Assembly (NCBI RefSeq): GCF_001907675.1 | Contig: NZ_MPNT01000002.1 | Location: 62,001 to 126,000, forward strand | DNA from: Mycobacterium paraffinicum | GTDB taxonomy: Bacteria; Actinomycetota; Actinomycetes; Mycobacteriales; Mycobacteriaceae | Direction of reading: 5' to 3' | Length of the DNA: 64,000 nt | Shown here: positions 44,682-52,730 of the stretch, piece by piece | How the letters are laid out: every line of letters starts with the position of its first letter | Position numbering within the stretch: the first letter of the stretch is position 1 | Position numbers and translations under genes: made by a program | Notes under the pieces: model-generated | What the model was told of the DNA's origin: nothing | Databases searched by the model: none | The model's input: only the letters and a program-made list of their open reading frames with translations

Positions 44682-44695
44682 TAGAACGCGTTCTA
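44682..44695. promoter_or_regulatory. KstR operator (perfect palindrome)
   Basis: TAGAACGCGTTCTA is a perfect 14-bp palindrome, the best KstR-type match in the window. It lies 89 bp upstream of the ADC-like gene and cyp142, and just after the stop of the downstream-facing luciferase-like gene. Confidence 0.88.
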
Positions 44696-44714
44696 TTCGT
44701 TGGGCAATACCGGG

Positions 44715-45746
44715 TCAGGTCAGCGTGGCGAGCTCCCTGATCTGCGCCTCATTGCGTCCGCTGACCACCATCATGGTGACGCCGGCGGCTTCCCAGACCT
44801 TGACCTGCTCACGGACGTAGTTGATGTCTCCGACGATCGCGGCGTCGTCGATCACCTCGTCGGGGATGATCTCGGCGGCCTTGTCCTTCTGGTTGCTGCG
44901 GAACAGCTTGGTGACGTCGTCGACCACCTCGGCGTAGCCCATCCGCCGGTAGACGTCGGCGTGGAAGTTGGTGTCCTCGGCCCCCATCCCGCCCATGTAG
45001 AGCGCGATGTAGGGCTTCATGGCCGCGAATGCCGCGGGGCGGTCGTCGGTGATGACGATGTTGGCGGTGGCGCAGATCTCGAAGTCCTCGCGGCGGCGCC
45101 GCGCCCCGGGGCGCGCGAACCCCTCGTCGAGCCATTCGTTGTAGGTGTCCGCCATGCGCGGCGTGTAGAAGATCGGCAGCCAGCCGTCGCAGATCTCGGC
45201 GGCCAGCGCGACGTTCTTCGGCCCCTCGGCGCCCAGCATGATCGGGATGTCGGGACGTAGCGGGTGGGTGATGGGCTTGAGCGGCTTGCCCAGGCCGGTC
45301 GTCTGCTCGCCCGTCAGCGGCAGCGGATAGTGCGGGCCGTCGCTGGTGACCGGCTTCTCGCGGGCCCACACCTGCCTCATGATGTCGATGTACTCACGGG
45401 TTCGCGCCAGCGGCTTGGGGAACGGCCGGCCGTACCAGCCCTCCACCACTTGCGGGCCGGAGACGCCGAGGCCGAGGATGTGCCGGCCCCCGGACAGGTG
45501 GTCGAGGGTCAGCGCGGCCATGGCGGTCGCCGTCGGGGTACGCGCGGACAGTTGGATCACCGAGGTGCCCAGGCGCAGCCGGTGTGTCGAGGAGCCCAAC
45601 CAGGCCAGCGGCGTGTAGGCGTCCGATCCCCACGCCTCGGCCGTGAAGACGGCGTCGAATCCGGTTGCCTCGGCGGCGGCGACGAGCTGCGCGTGGTTCT
45701 CCGGCGGCTGAGCGCCCCAATACCCGAGCTGCAATCCCAGCTTCAT
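44715..45746 (-). CDS. LLM-class F420-dependent oxidoreductase (Rv3520c-like)
   Basis: The product is 343 residues with a luciferase-like TIM barrel. N-terminal M-K-L-G-L-Q-L-G-Y-W-G, F-T-A-E-A-W-G-S-D-A-Y-T-P-L and G-L-G-V-S-G-P-Q-V fit the F420-dependent group common in mycobacteria. It matches Rv3520c, a KstR-regulated gene of unknown substrate in cholesterol metabolism. Divergent from the DUF35 gene around the operator at 45791. Confidence 0.9.
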   Translation of the reverse strand: MKLGLQLGYWGAQPPENHAQLVAAAEATGFDAVFTAEAWGSDAYTPLAWLGSSTHRLRLGTSVIQLSARTPTATAMAALTLDHLSGGRHILGLGVSGPQVVEGWYGRPFPKPLARTREYIDIMRQVWAREKPVTSDGPHYPLPLTGEQTTGLGKPLKPITHPLRPDIPIMLGAEGPKNVALAAEICDGWLPIFYTPRMADTYNEWLDEGFARPGARRRREDFEICATANIVITDDRPAAFAAMKPYIALYMGGMGAEDTNFHADVYRRMGYAEVVDDVTKLFRSNQKDKAAEIIPDEVIDDAAIVGDINYVREQVKVWEAAGVTMMVVSGRNEAQIRELATLT

Positions 45747-45790
45747 AGCTACTCAAACCTTTCCTACCGACCCGATGTTGAAACCGTTCT

Positions 45791-45804
45791 TAGAACCTGT
45801 TCTA
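45791..45804. promoter_or_regulatory. KstR operator upstream of the DUF35-ltp4-ltp3 unit
   Basis: TAGAACCTGTTCTA, a near-perfect palindrome, starts 44 bases beyond the F420 oxidoreductase start and 10 bases ahead of the GTG of the DUF35 gene. It controls both directions. Confidence 0.88.
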
Positions 45805-45813
45805 CTCGATGGC

Positions 45814-46809
45814 GTGACAGCCAGTTCGAGCAGCCCGACCTTGACGGATCCCACTGAGCCACCGCTCTCCGCGCCGCTGACGTTGTCTTTCGACTACACC
45901 CGTTCGGTCGGCCCCACGCTGAGCAAGTTCTTCACCGCACTGCGTGAGCGCCACGTCCTAGGGGTGCGCGGGTCCGACGGCCGGGTACACGTGCCGCCGG
46001 CGGAATATGACCCGGTTACCTACGAGCCGCTGGGCGAGATGGTACCGGTGTCCAGCGTCGGCACCGTCGTTTCCTGGACGTGGCAACCGGACCCGGTGGA
46101 GGGTCAGCCGCTGGACCGTCCGTTCGCCTGGGCACTGATCAAGCTCGACGGCGCGGACACCCCCATGCTGCACGCGGTGGATGCGGGTGAGCCCTCGGCC
46201 ATCAAGACCGGTTCCCGGGTGCACGTGCACTGGGTCGACGAGCCGGTGGGCGCCATCACCGACATCGCCTACTTCGCACTCGGTGAGGAAGCCGAACCGG
46301 TGTCCGAACAGCCGGCGGGCGAACAGGATCCGGTGACGATGATCGTCACGCCGATCTCGCTGACGATTCAGCACACCGCCTCACACGAGGAGAGCGCCTA
46401 CCTGCGCGCCATCGCCGAAGGCAAGCTGCTGGGCGCGCGCACCGGCGCGGAAGGAAAGGTGTATTTCCCGCCGCACGGCGCGGATCCGGCCACCGGCCAA
46501 CCCACCACCGAGTTCGTCGAGCTGCCCGACAAGGGCACGGTCACGACCTTCGCGATCATCAACATCCCGTTCCAGGGACAGCGCATCAAACCGCCCTATG
46601 TGGCGGCCTACGTGCTGCTCGACGGCGCCGACATTCCCTTCCTGCATCTGGTCGCCGACATCGACGCGCACGAGGTGCGGATGGGCATGCGCGTCGAAGC
46701 GGTGTGGAAACCCCGCGAGGAGTGGGGCTTTGGCATCGACAACATCGAGTACTTCCGGCCGACGGGCGAGCCCGACGCCGAATACGACACCTACAAGCAC
46801 CACCTGTAA
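45814..46809 (+). CDS. DUF35/OB-fold acyl-CoA-associated protein (Rv3521-like)
   Basis: The product is 331 residues from GTG 45814, which follows the KstR site. It has two DUF35-type units with Zn-ribbon/OB-fold parts (V-P-V-S-S-V-G-T-V-V-S-W, F-A-I-I-N-I-P-F; L-G-V-R and L-G-A-R). DUF35 proteins partner thiolase-like aldolases (Ltp) in steroid side-chain cleavage. It is followed directly by ltp4 and ltp3 (16-bp gap, then overlap), so a complex is likely. Confidence 0.85.
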   Translation: MTASSSSPTLTDPTEPPLSAPLTLSFDYTRSVGPTLSKFFTALRERHVLGVRGSDGRVHVPPAEYDPVTYEPLGEMVPVSSVGTVVSWTWQPDPVEGQPLDRPFAWALIKLDGADTPMLHAVDAGEPSAIKTGSRVHVHWVDEPVGAITDIAYFALGEEAEPVSEQPAGEQDPVTMIVTPISLTIQHTASHEESAYLRAIAEGKLLGARTGAEGKVYFPPHGADPATGQPTTEFVELPDKGTVTTFAIINIPFQGQRIKPPYVAAYVLLDGADIPFLHLVADIDAHEVRMGMRVEAVWKPREEWGFGIDNIEYFRPTGEPDAEYDTYKHHL

Positions 46810-46825
46810 AGGGCACACCAACCAC

Positions 46826-47890
46826 ATGAGCGCTCGCAATGTTGCGGTCGTCGGCTTCGCCCACGCCCCACACGTACGCCGCACCGACGGCACCACCAAC
46901 GGCGTCGAGATGTTGATGCCGTGCTTCGCCCAGCTCTACGAGGACCTCGGCATCACCAAGGCCGACATCGGCTTCTGGTGCTCGGGATCGTCCGATTACC
47001 TTGCGGGACGGGCTTTCTCGTTCATCTCGGCGATCGATTCGATCGGCGCCGTACCGCCGATCAACGAATCGCACGTCGAGATGGACGCGGCCTGGGCCCT
47101 CTACGAGGCCTACATCAAGATCCTGACCGGCGAGGTCGACACCGCACTGGTGTACGGGTTCGGCAAGTCCTCGGCCGGGATACTGCGCCAGATACTGTCG
47201 CGGCAGACCGACCCGTACACCGTCGCGCCGCTGTGGCCGGACTCGATCTCGATGGCGGGGCTGCAGGCCCGCATGGGGCTCGACAACGGAAAGTGGACCG
47301 AAGAGCAGATGGCGCGCGTGGCGTTCGACTCGTTCACCAATGCGCGTCGGGTCGACAACGTGGAGGGGTCGATCAGCGTGGCCGAGTTGCTCGAACGGCC
47401 GTTCTTCGCAGAGCCGTTGCGGCGCCACGACATCGCGCCCATCACCGACGGTGCCGCGGCGATCGTGCTCGCGGCCGACGATCGGGCGCGCGAGCTGCGC
47501 GAGAACCCCGCCTGGATCACGGGAATCGAGCACCGCATCGAAACCCCCGTCTTGGGAGCGCGTGACCTCACCGAATCCGTTTCGACGACGGCGGCGGCCC
47601 GAGTGGCCACCGGTGGCCGGACCGACAACCTCGACGTGGCCGAGATTTGCGCGCCTTTCACCCACCAGTACCTGATCCTCGCGGAGGCGATTCGGATACC
47701 GGGTCCGACCAGGGTCAACCCGTCCGGCGGCGCGCTGGCCGCCAACCCCATGTTCGTCGCCGGCCTCGAGCGTATCGGCTTTGCCGCGCAACACATCTGG
47801 GACGGTTCAGCGAAGCGGGTGCTCGCCCACGCCACCAGCGGGCCCGCATTGCAACAGAACCTGGTCGCGGTCATGGAAGGGAAGAACTGA
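46826..47890 (+). CDS. ltp4: Thiolase-like aldolase Ltp4
   Basis: The product is 354 residues of the SCP2-thiolase/acetyl-CoA-acetyltransferase-like family. It has the thiolase G-S-S-D-Y-L, E-M-D-A-A-W, S-V-S-T-T-A and N-P-S-G-G-A-L-A-A-N-P motifs. The ATG at 46826 follows AAAGGG. Ltp4 (Rv3522) is proposed to cleave a branched sterol side chain together with a DUF35 partner. Its stop overlaps the start of ltp3 (TGATG). Confidence 0.9.
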   Translation: MSARNVAVVGFAHAPHVRRTDGTTNGVEMLMPCFAQLYEDLGITKADIGFWCSGSSDYLAGRAFSFISAIDSIGAVPPINESHVEMDAAWALYEAYIKILTGEVDTALVYGFGKSSAGILRQILSRQTDPYTVAPLWPDSISMAGLQARMGLDNGKWTEEQMARVAFDSFTNARRVDNVEGSISVAELLERPFFAEPLRRHDIAPITDGAAAIVLAADDRARELRENPAWITGIEHRIETPVLGARDLTESVSTTAAARVATGGRTDNLDVAEICAPFTHQYLILAEAIRIPGPTRVNPSGGALAANPMFVAGLERIGFAAQHIWDGSAKRVLAHATSGPALQQNLVAVMEGKN

Positions 47891-49089
47891 TGGCCGGAGC
47901 GGGAGCACACCTCGCCGCGGTGCTGGGCACCGGGCAAACCAAGTATGTGGCCAAGCGCAAGGACGTTTCGATGAACGGCCTGGTGCGCGAGGCGATCGAC
48001 CGCGCGCTGGAAGACTCCGGTTCGACGTTTGCCGACATCGACGCCGTCGTCGTCGGCAAGGCACCCGACTTCTTCGAGGGCGTCATGATGCCCGAGCTGT
48101 TCATGGCCGACGCCGTGGGCGCCACCGGCAAGCCTCTGATCCGGGTGCACACGGCGGGTTCGGTCGGTGGGTCCACCGCGGTGGTGGCCGCCAGCCTGGT
48201 GCAATCCGGCAAGTACCGGCGCGTGCTGGCGATGGCGTGGGAGAAGCAATCGGAATCGAATGCCATGTGGGCGTTGTCCATTCCGGTCCCGTTCATCAAG
48301 CCGGTCGGCGCCGGCGCGGGCGGTTATTTCGCCCCGCACGTGCGGTCCTACATCCGGCGGTCGGGCGCACCGTTGAACATCGGGGCCATCGTCGCGGTCA
48401 AGGACCGGCTCAACGGAGCCCGCAATCCGCTGGCGCACCTGCATCAGCCCGACATCACCGTCGAGAAGGTGATGGAGTCGCCGATGTTGTGGGACCCGAT
48501 CCGCTACGACGAGACCTGCCCGTCGTCGGACGGTGCCGCCGCGGTGGTGATCGGCAACGAGGAGGCCGCCGACGCCCGTCTGGCACAGGGGCAGCCGGTG
48601 GCGTGGATCCACGCGACCGCGCTGCGCACCGAGCCGCTGCAGTTCTCCGGACGCGACCAGGTCAGCCCGCAGGCCGGGCGCGACGCCGCCGCAGCGCTGT
48701 GGAAGGCGGCAGGCATCACGAGCCCGATCGACGAGATCGACGCCGCGGAAATCTACGTGCCGTTCTCGTGGTTCGAGCCGATGTGGTTGGAAAACCTTGG
48801 TTTTGTGCCCGAAGGCGAGGGCTGGAAGCTCACCGAAGCCGGCGAGACGGCGATCGGGGGGCGGCTACCGGTCAACCCCTCGGGAGGCGTGCTGTCGTCG
48901 AACCCGATCGGCGCCTCGGGCCTGATCCGGTTCGCCGAGGCGGCGATCCAGGTGATGGGCAAAGGCGGGGATCACCAAGTTCCGGGCGCGCGTAAGGCTT
49001 TGGGGCACGCCTACGGTGGCGGCTCGCAGTACTACTCCATGTGGGTCGTCGGCGCGGACAAACCCGCGCCGGAAAAAGTCGCCTCGTGA
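47890..49089 (+). CDS. ltp3: Thiolase-like aldolase Ltp3
   Basis: The product is 399 residues, paralogous to Ltp4 in fold. Motifs: M-A-G-A-G-A-H-L-A-A-V-L-G-T-G, H-T-A-G-S-V-G-G-S-T-A-V-V-A, H-V-R-S-Y-I and N-P-S-G-G-V-L-S-S-N-P-I-G-A-S-G. It starts at ATG 47890 overlapping the ltp4 stop. With Ltp4 and the DUF35 protein it forms a likely side-chain-cleaving module (C24-branched sterols). Confidence 0.9.
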   Translation: MAGAGAHLAAVLGTGQTKYVAKRKDVSMNGLVREAIDRALEDSGSTFADIDAVVVGKAPDFFEGVMMPELFMADAVGATGKPLIRVHTAGSVGGSTAVVAASLVQSGKYRRVLAMAWEKQSESNAMWALSIPVPFIKPVGAGAGGYFAPHVRSYIRRSGAPLNIGAIVAVKDRLNGARNPLAHLHQPDITVEKVMESPMLWDPIRYDETCPSSDGAAAVVIGNEEAADARLAQGQPVAWIHATALRTEPLQFSGRDQVSPQAGRDAAAALWKAAGITSPIDEIDAAEIYVPFSWFEPMWLENLGFVPEGEGWKLTEAGETAIGGRLPVNPSGGVLSSNPIGASGLIRFAEAAIQVMGKGGDHQVPGARKALGHAYGGGSQYYSMWVVGADKPAPEKVAS

Positions 49090-49493
49090 GCGACAACCCC
49101 GCCCACGAGGCCGGCCGCCGCTCGCGCGAGGCGGTCATCGCCAGGGACAAAGAGGCGTGGCTGGCGGTGTTCGCCGACGACGCCATCGTCGAGGATCCGA
49201 TCGGACCGTCGGCCTTCGACCCGGAAGGCAAGGGCCACCGCGGCCGGGATGCGATCTCGGCCTTCTGGGACAAGGCCATCGCCCCCACCACCAGGATCGA
49301 GTTCGTCTTCCGCGACACCTACCAATGCGGCAACGAGGAAGCCAACGTCGGCCACATCCTGATCACCCATGGCGACTACCAGGTGACCGCGGAGGGCGTC
49401 TTCACGTACAAGGCGAACGACGAGGGCCAGATGACCGCGCTGCGCGCTTATTGGGAGATGGACCGCGCGGCCGCGTCGGCCCGGAAGGTCTAG
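49086..49493 (+). CDS. NTF2/SnoaL-fold protein, ketosteroid-isomerase-like
   Basis: The product is 135 residues from a GTG overlapping the ltp3 stop (GTGA). The SnoaL-like layout is visible: helix with R-E-A-V-I-A-R-D-K-E-A-W, strand F-A-D-D-A-I-V-E-D-P-I-G, and the central F-x-x-T-Y beta sheet with G-H-I-L-I-T-H-G-D-Y. This fold includes delta5-3-ketosteroid isomerase, which is plausible in this cluster, but I cannot place the catalytic Tyr/Asp pair with certainty. Convergent with the carbonic anhydrase, overlapping by four bases. Confidence 0.75.
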   Translation: MSDNPAHEAGRRSREAVIARDKEAWLAVFADDAIVEDPIGPSAFDPEGKGHRGRDAISAFWDKAIAPTTRIEFVFRDTYQCGNEEANVGHILITHGDYQVTAEGVFTYKANDEGQMTALRAYWEMDRAAASARKV

Positions 49494-50014
49494 AGCGGCT
49501 CGAGCCCGGCCAGGTGCCGCTGAGCCAGTTCGCGGTAGGCCTGCGGATTCGCCTTGACCCACATCTCCGCGCCCGTTCCGGCGACCGGCCCCTTGATCTG
49601 CGCCGGCGCGCCCACCGCCAGCATGCCGGCCGGAATCTGGGTGCCGGCCGTCACCAGCGAATGGGCCGCGATCAGGCTGCGCGCGCCGATGACCGCGCCG
49701 TCGAGCACGGTGACGTGGTTGGCGATCAGGGCCTCGGACCCCACGTGCACCCCGTGGATGCAGCACATGTGCGCCACCGTGGCGCCGGGGCCGATGTCGA
49801 CCGGGATGCCGGGCGGCGCGTGCAGCACCGACCCGTCCTGCACGTTCGCGCCCTCGCGCACCACGATCGGTCCGTAGTCGCCGCGCAGCACGGTGTTGAA
49901 CCACACCGATGCACCGGCCTCGACGACGACGTCGCCGATCAGGGTGGCGGTCGGGGCCACAAACGCGGTGGGATCGACCCGTGGCGCCCGGCCCTCGAAA
50001 GCAAACAGCGGCAT
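49490..50014 (-). CDS. Gamma-class carbonic-anhydrase-like protein (Rv3525c-like)
   Basis: The product is 174 residues with a left-handed beta-helix (hexapeptide repeats such as A-T-L-I-G-D, V-V-V-E-A-G). Metal-binding His residues are in V-L-H-A-P, V-A-H-M-C-C-I-H-G and I-A-A-H-S; the last may substitute for the usual third ligand. It matches Rv3525c, annotated as a possible carbonic anhydrase or siderophore-binding protein. Divergent from kshA around a KstR site. Confidence 0.88.
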   Translation of the reverse strand: MPLFAFEGRAPRVDPTAFVAPTATLIGDVVVEAGASVWFNTVLRGDYGPIVVREGANVQDGSVLHAPPGIPVDIGPGATVAHMCCIHGVHVGSEALIANHVTVLDGAVIGARSLIAAHSLVTAGTQIPAGMLAVGAPAQIKGPVAGTGAEMWVKANPQAYRELAQRHLAGLEPL

Positions 50015-50097
50015 CGTCTAGATATACCCCGCGCGGGCATCCGCCGCGGATATCCCGTGGCCAGACTCGCCGTCGTTGCGCGCCGCCACCGCAAAAC

Positions 50098-50111
50098 TGT
50101 AACGTGTTCTA
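50098..50111. promoter_or_regulatory. KstR operator upstream of kshA
   Basis: TGTAACGTGTTCTA retains the GTTCTA arm and most of the left arm. It lies 31 bp upstream of the kshA GTG and beyond the start of the gamma carbonic anhydrase. Confidence 0.8.
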
Positions 50112-50141
50112 GTTAGAGGGCCAGTGAGTTGGAGGTGACAG

Positions 50142-51296
50142 GTGGCTACCGACACCAAGGCGGTCGGCATCCGGGAGATCGATCCCGGCGCTTTGCCGAC
50201 CAGGTACGCCCGAGGCTGGCATTGCCTGGGCGTCGCAAAGGACTTCCAGGACGGCAAGCCGCACTCGATCGAGGCGTTCGGCACCAAGCTGGTGGTCTTC
50301 GCCGACTCACAGGGCGACCTGAAGGTGCTGGACGGCTACTGCCGGCACATGGGCGGCGACCTCTCGGAGGGCACCATCAAGGGCGACGAGGTGGCCTGCC
50401 CGTTCCACGACTGGCGCTGGGGCGGTGATGGCCGCTGCAAGCTGGTTCCCTACGCCAAGCGCACACCCAAGACGGCGCGCACCCGTTCGTGGACGACCGA
50501 TGTGCGCGGCGGCCTGTTGTTTGTCTGGCACGACCACGAACAGAACCCACCCGACCCCGCGGTCCGGATCCCCGACATCCCGGAAGCCGCCAGCGACGAG
50601 TGGACCGAATGGCGGTGGAACCGCATCCTCATCGAGGGCTCGAACTGCCGCGACATCATCGACAACGTCACCGACATGGCGCACTTCTTCTACATCCATT
50701 TCGGGTTGCCGACGTACTTCAAGAACGTGTTCGAGGGCCACATCGCATCCCAGTACCTGCACAACGTGGGCCGGCCGGACGTCAACGACCTGGGCACCTC
50801 GTACGGCGAGGCGCACCTCGACTCGGAGGCGTCGTACTTCGGGCCGTCGTTCATGATCAACTGGCTACACAACAGCTACGGCGGCTACAAGGCCGAGTCG
50901 ATCCTGATCAACTGCCACTACCCGGTGACCCAGAACTCGTTCATGTTGCAGTGGGGCGTCATCGTCGAAAAGCCCAAGGGCATGGACGAAGCGATGACCG
51001 ACAAGCTCTCGCGAGTGTTCACCGAGGGTGTCAGCAAGGGCTTCCTGCAGGACGTCGAGATCTGGAAGCACAAGACGCGCATCGACAACCCGCTGCTGGT
51101 CGAGGAGGACGGCGCCGTCTATCAGCTGCGCCGCTGGTATCAGCAGTTCTACGTCGACGTGGCCGACATCCAGCCGGAAATGGTGGAGCGCTTCGAGATC
51201 GAGGTGGACACCACACGCGCCAACGAGTACTGGAACGCCGAGGTGGAGGAGAACCTCAAGGCGGCCGGCGACGAAGTGCCCGCGGAGCAACACTGA
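50142..51296 (+). CDS. kshA: 3-Ketosteroid 9-alpha-hydroxylase oxygenase subunit KshA
   Basis: The product is 384 residues. The Rieske [2Fe-2S] site is C67-R-H69 and C86-P-F-H89. The mononuclear iron site is His181 and His186 in N-V-T-D-M-A-H-F-F-Y-I-H, with Asp304 in L-Q-D-V. KshA with reductase KshB hydroxylates the steroid at C9 to open ring B. The GTG start at 50142 follows GGAGG at 50131. Identity with M. tuberculosis KshA is high by eye. Confidence 0.96.
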   Translation: MATDTKAVGIREIDPGALPTRYARGWHCLGVAKDFQDGKPHSIEAFGTKLVVFADSQGDLKVLDGYCRHMGGDLSEGTIKGDEVACPFHDWRWGGDGRCKLVPYAKRTPKTARTRSWTTDVRGGLLFVWHDHEQNPPDPAVRIPDIPEAASDEWTEWRWNRILIEGSNCRDIIDNVTDMAHFFYIHFGLPTYFKNVFEGHIASQYLHNVGRPDVNDLGTSYGEAHLDSEASYFGPSFMINWLHNSYGGYKAESILINCHYPVTQNSFMLQWGVIVEKPKGMDEAMTDKLSRVFTEGVSKGFLQDVEIWKHKTRIDNPLLVEEDGAVYQLRRWYQQFYVDVADIQPEMVERFEIEVDTTRANEYWNAEVEENLKAAGDEVPAEQH

Positions 51297-51300
51297 CTCC

Positions 51301-51756
51301 ATGACCCAGGATCAACCGGCGGTCCCCGACGTCGACCGGCTCGCCCGGTCGATGCTGATGCTGCACGGCGACCATCACGACCACGACGACGCGCCCGCCC
51401 GCAACGGCGGCTCGGGATCCTGGTCGAAGTCAAGGGATTTCGCCAACGATCCGCAACGCGCCGCCGCCGTCGCCGAGGCCAGTCGCGCGGACCGGGAGCG
51501 CTACCTCAGCTCGGGACTCCTTCCGGTGGACTGCCGGTTCTGCCACGTCACGGTCACCGTCCGAAGGCTGGGCCCGGGTCACACCGCCGTGCAATGGAAC
51601 ACCGAAGCATGGCAGCGCTGTGCGCACTTCACCGAGGTACGTAACTCCGGTGGCGATACCGCGCGCACCCGGTCGTGCCCCAAATTGAGCGACAGCATCG
51701 AGCACGCCGTCGCGGAGGGCTATCTGGGTGAGCCCGACGATCCGGACGCCGACTGA
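51301..51756 (+). CDS. Hypothetical protein with Cys/His cluster (Rv3527-like)
   Basis: The product is 151 residues from ATG 51301, four bases after the kshA stop, thus cotranscribed with it. A His/Asp-rich stretch (H-G-D-H-H-D-H-D-D, about 22-30) and cysteines (D-C-R-F-C-H, R-C-A-H, S-C-P-K) suggest metal binding. The middle is an ordinary soluble fold. M. tuberculosis Rv3527 is the counterpart; function unknown, but cholesterol catabolism is likely by context. Confidence 0.82.
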   Translation: MTQDQPAVPDVDRLARSMLMLHGDHHDHDDAPARNGGSGSWSKSRDFANDPQRAAAVAEASRADRERYLSSGLLPVDCRFCHVTVTVRRLGPGHTAVQWNTEAWQRCAHFTEVRNSGGDTARTRSCPKLSDSIEHAVAEGYLGEPDDPDAD

Positions 51757-51757
51757 A

Positions 51758-52330
51758 TCACAGCCCTTGGGGCAGCTTGGTTATCGCCTCGAACGCCTCG
51801 AGGAACACCTCGGCGATGTCACCGTCGCGAGCGCTGGCCATCGGCTTCTTCCGTAAGAGGACGCGCTGCACGCCGATGCCCAACAGCAGGGCGGTGACCA
51901 TGTCCGCGCGAATCCTGGGGCGGTCCGCGGTTATCCGCTTCGCCAGGTTGCGCGTGAGGCCCGCGTCAAGCTGGGCATTGAGGCGCGCCACCACCGCGGG
52001 GTCGCCACTGGACCGCAAGAGCGCAAATAGCGGCGCATCGACGTCGCGACGGGCGCCCAGGACGCGGGCAATCAACCGCTGTCCCAGCGCGTCGTCGGCG
52101 GCGTCCAGCACCTCCGCTACGTTCTCTGAAACCTCCGTCGCCTCCGCGAAAAGCCGTTCCTTGGAACCGAAGTAGCGGCGAACCAGCGTGACGTCCACAC
52201 CGGCCTTCGATGCCACCTCGCGTAGACCGATCGCGCTATATCCCCTGGCAAGAAAGAGCTCGCGAGCCGCTCCCAGCAGGCGGGCCCGGGTGGCGCCCGC
52301 GTCGCGGCGCCGGGGCGTCACGGTGTTCAT
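51758..52330 (-). CDS. TetR-family transcriptional regulator
   Basis: The product is 190 residues from ATG 52330, preceded by AGGAG. The N-terminal DNA-binding domain is standard (T-R-A-R-L-L-G-A-A-R-E-L-F, about 14-26; I-G-L-R-E-V-A-S-K-A-G-V-D, 33-45; L-V-R-R-Y-F-G-S-K-E-R-L-F, 48-60). The C-terminal ligand domain is helical. It lies in the spot between Rv3527 and the sulfotransferase where M. tuberculosis has Rv3528c, so it may be an insertion. Two identical operator cores lie in its promoter. Confidence 0.92.
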   Translation of the reverse strand: MNTVTPRRRDAGATRARLLGAARELFLARGYSAIGLREVASKAGVDVTLVRRYFGSKERLFAEATEVSENVAEVLDAADDALGQRLIARVLGARRDVDAPLFALLRSSGDPAVVARLNAQLDAGLTRNLAKRITADRPRIRADMVTALLLGIGVQRVLLRKKPMASARDGDIAEVFLEAFEAITKLPQGL

Positions 52331-52346
52331 GTCACTCCTTCGCATC

Positions 52347-52362
52347 GTCCACAACTGTAGAC
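52347..52362. promoter_or_regulatory. TetR operator copy 1
   Basis: GTCCACAACTGTAGAC is a 16-bp near-palindrome. It shares the GTCCACA-x-x-TGTAGAC core with copy 2, 50 bp away. It lies 17 bp upstream of the TetR start codon. Confidence 0.75.
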
Positions 52363-52390
52363 ATATCTGCCGCGGCGCCGCTAGGCTGGC

Positions 52391-52418
52391 CATTATGTCC
52401 ACACATGTAGACATAATG
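52391..52418. promoter_or_regulatory. TetR operator copy 2 (extended palindrome)
   Basis: The core GTCCACACATGTAGAC (52397-52412) is extended by CATTATGTC and GACATAATG arms, a perfect 9-bp inverted repeat 52391-52399 against 52410-52418. It is 21 bp upstream of the plus-strand gene. The same half-sites appear in copy 1, so it probably binds the neighbouring TetR, perhaps with both sites needed. Confidence 0.8.
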
Positions 52419-52438
52419 GGAGCAGAGCGGAGGTCGCC

Positions 52439-52729
52439 ATGGCCGGAGTCATGCTTGTCAAACAGCGAGTCGTCAGCGTCGACCAATGGAACGCCGTATT
52501 TCGCGACCCGAAACTCGACGCAATCCGCCGCCACCATGGCTTGGTGGTGACGGGAACCTACATCGACGGCGACGAATCCAACACCGTCATTGTGGTCATG
52601 GAAATGGCGAATATCGTTGCCGCGAGACGGTTCGCGGCATCGGCGGAGCTTGCCTCGGCGCGCGAACGAGCAGGCGCCATCGGGCCTCCAGACGGTGTGT
52701 GGTTAGGGCCGCGGCGGGTCGACGACTGA
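52439..52729 (+). CDS. Small protein divergent from the TetR gene (96 aa)
   Basis: The product is 96 residues from ATG 52439, preceded by GGAGG. It looks like a small alpha/beta protein (V-V-S-V-D-Q-W-N-A-V-F, V-V-T-G-T-Y-I-D-G-D, V-I-V-V-M-E-M-A), similar in layout to dimeric alpha-beta barrel (YciI/ABM-like) proteins, but without recognised residues. An in-frame ATG at 52451 is an alternative. It is the probable regulatory target of the divergent TetR. Function unknown. Confidence 0.7.
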   Translation: MAGVMLVKQRVVSVDQWNAVFRDPKLDAIRRHHGLVVTGTYIDGDESNTVIVVMEMANIVAARRFAASAELASARERAGAIGPPDGVWLGPRRVDD

Positions 52730-52730
52730 T

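Noticed and set aside
47110..48612. 500-codon minus-strand frame opposite ltp4/ltp3
   Set aside because: Antisense shadow; the plus strand carries clear thiolase-like genes with overlapping starts.
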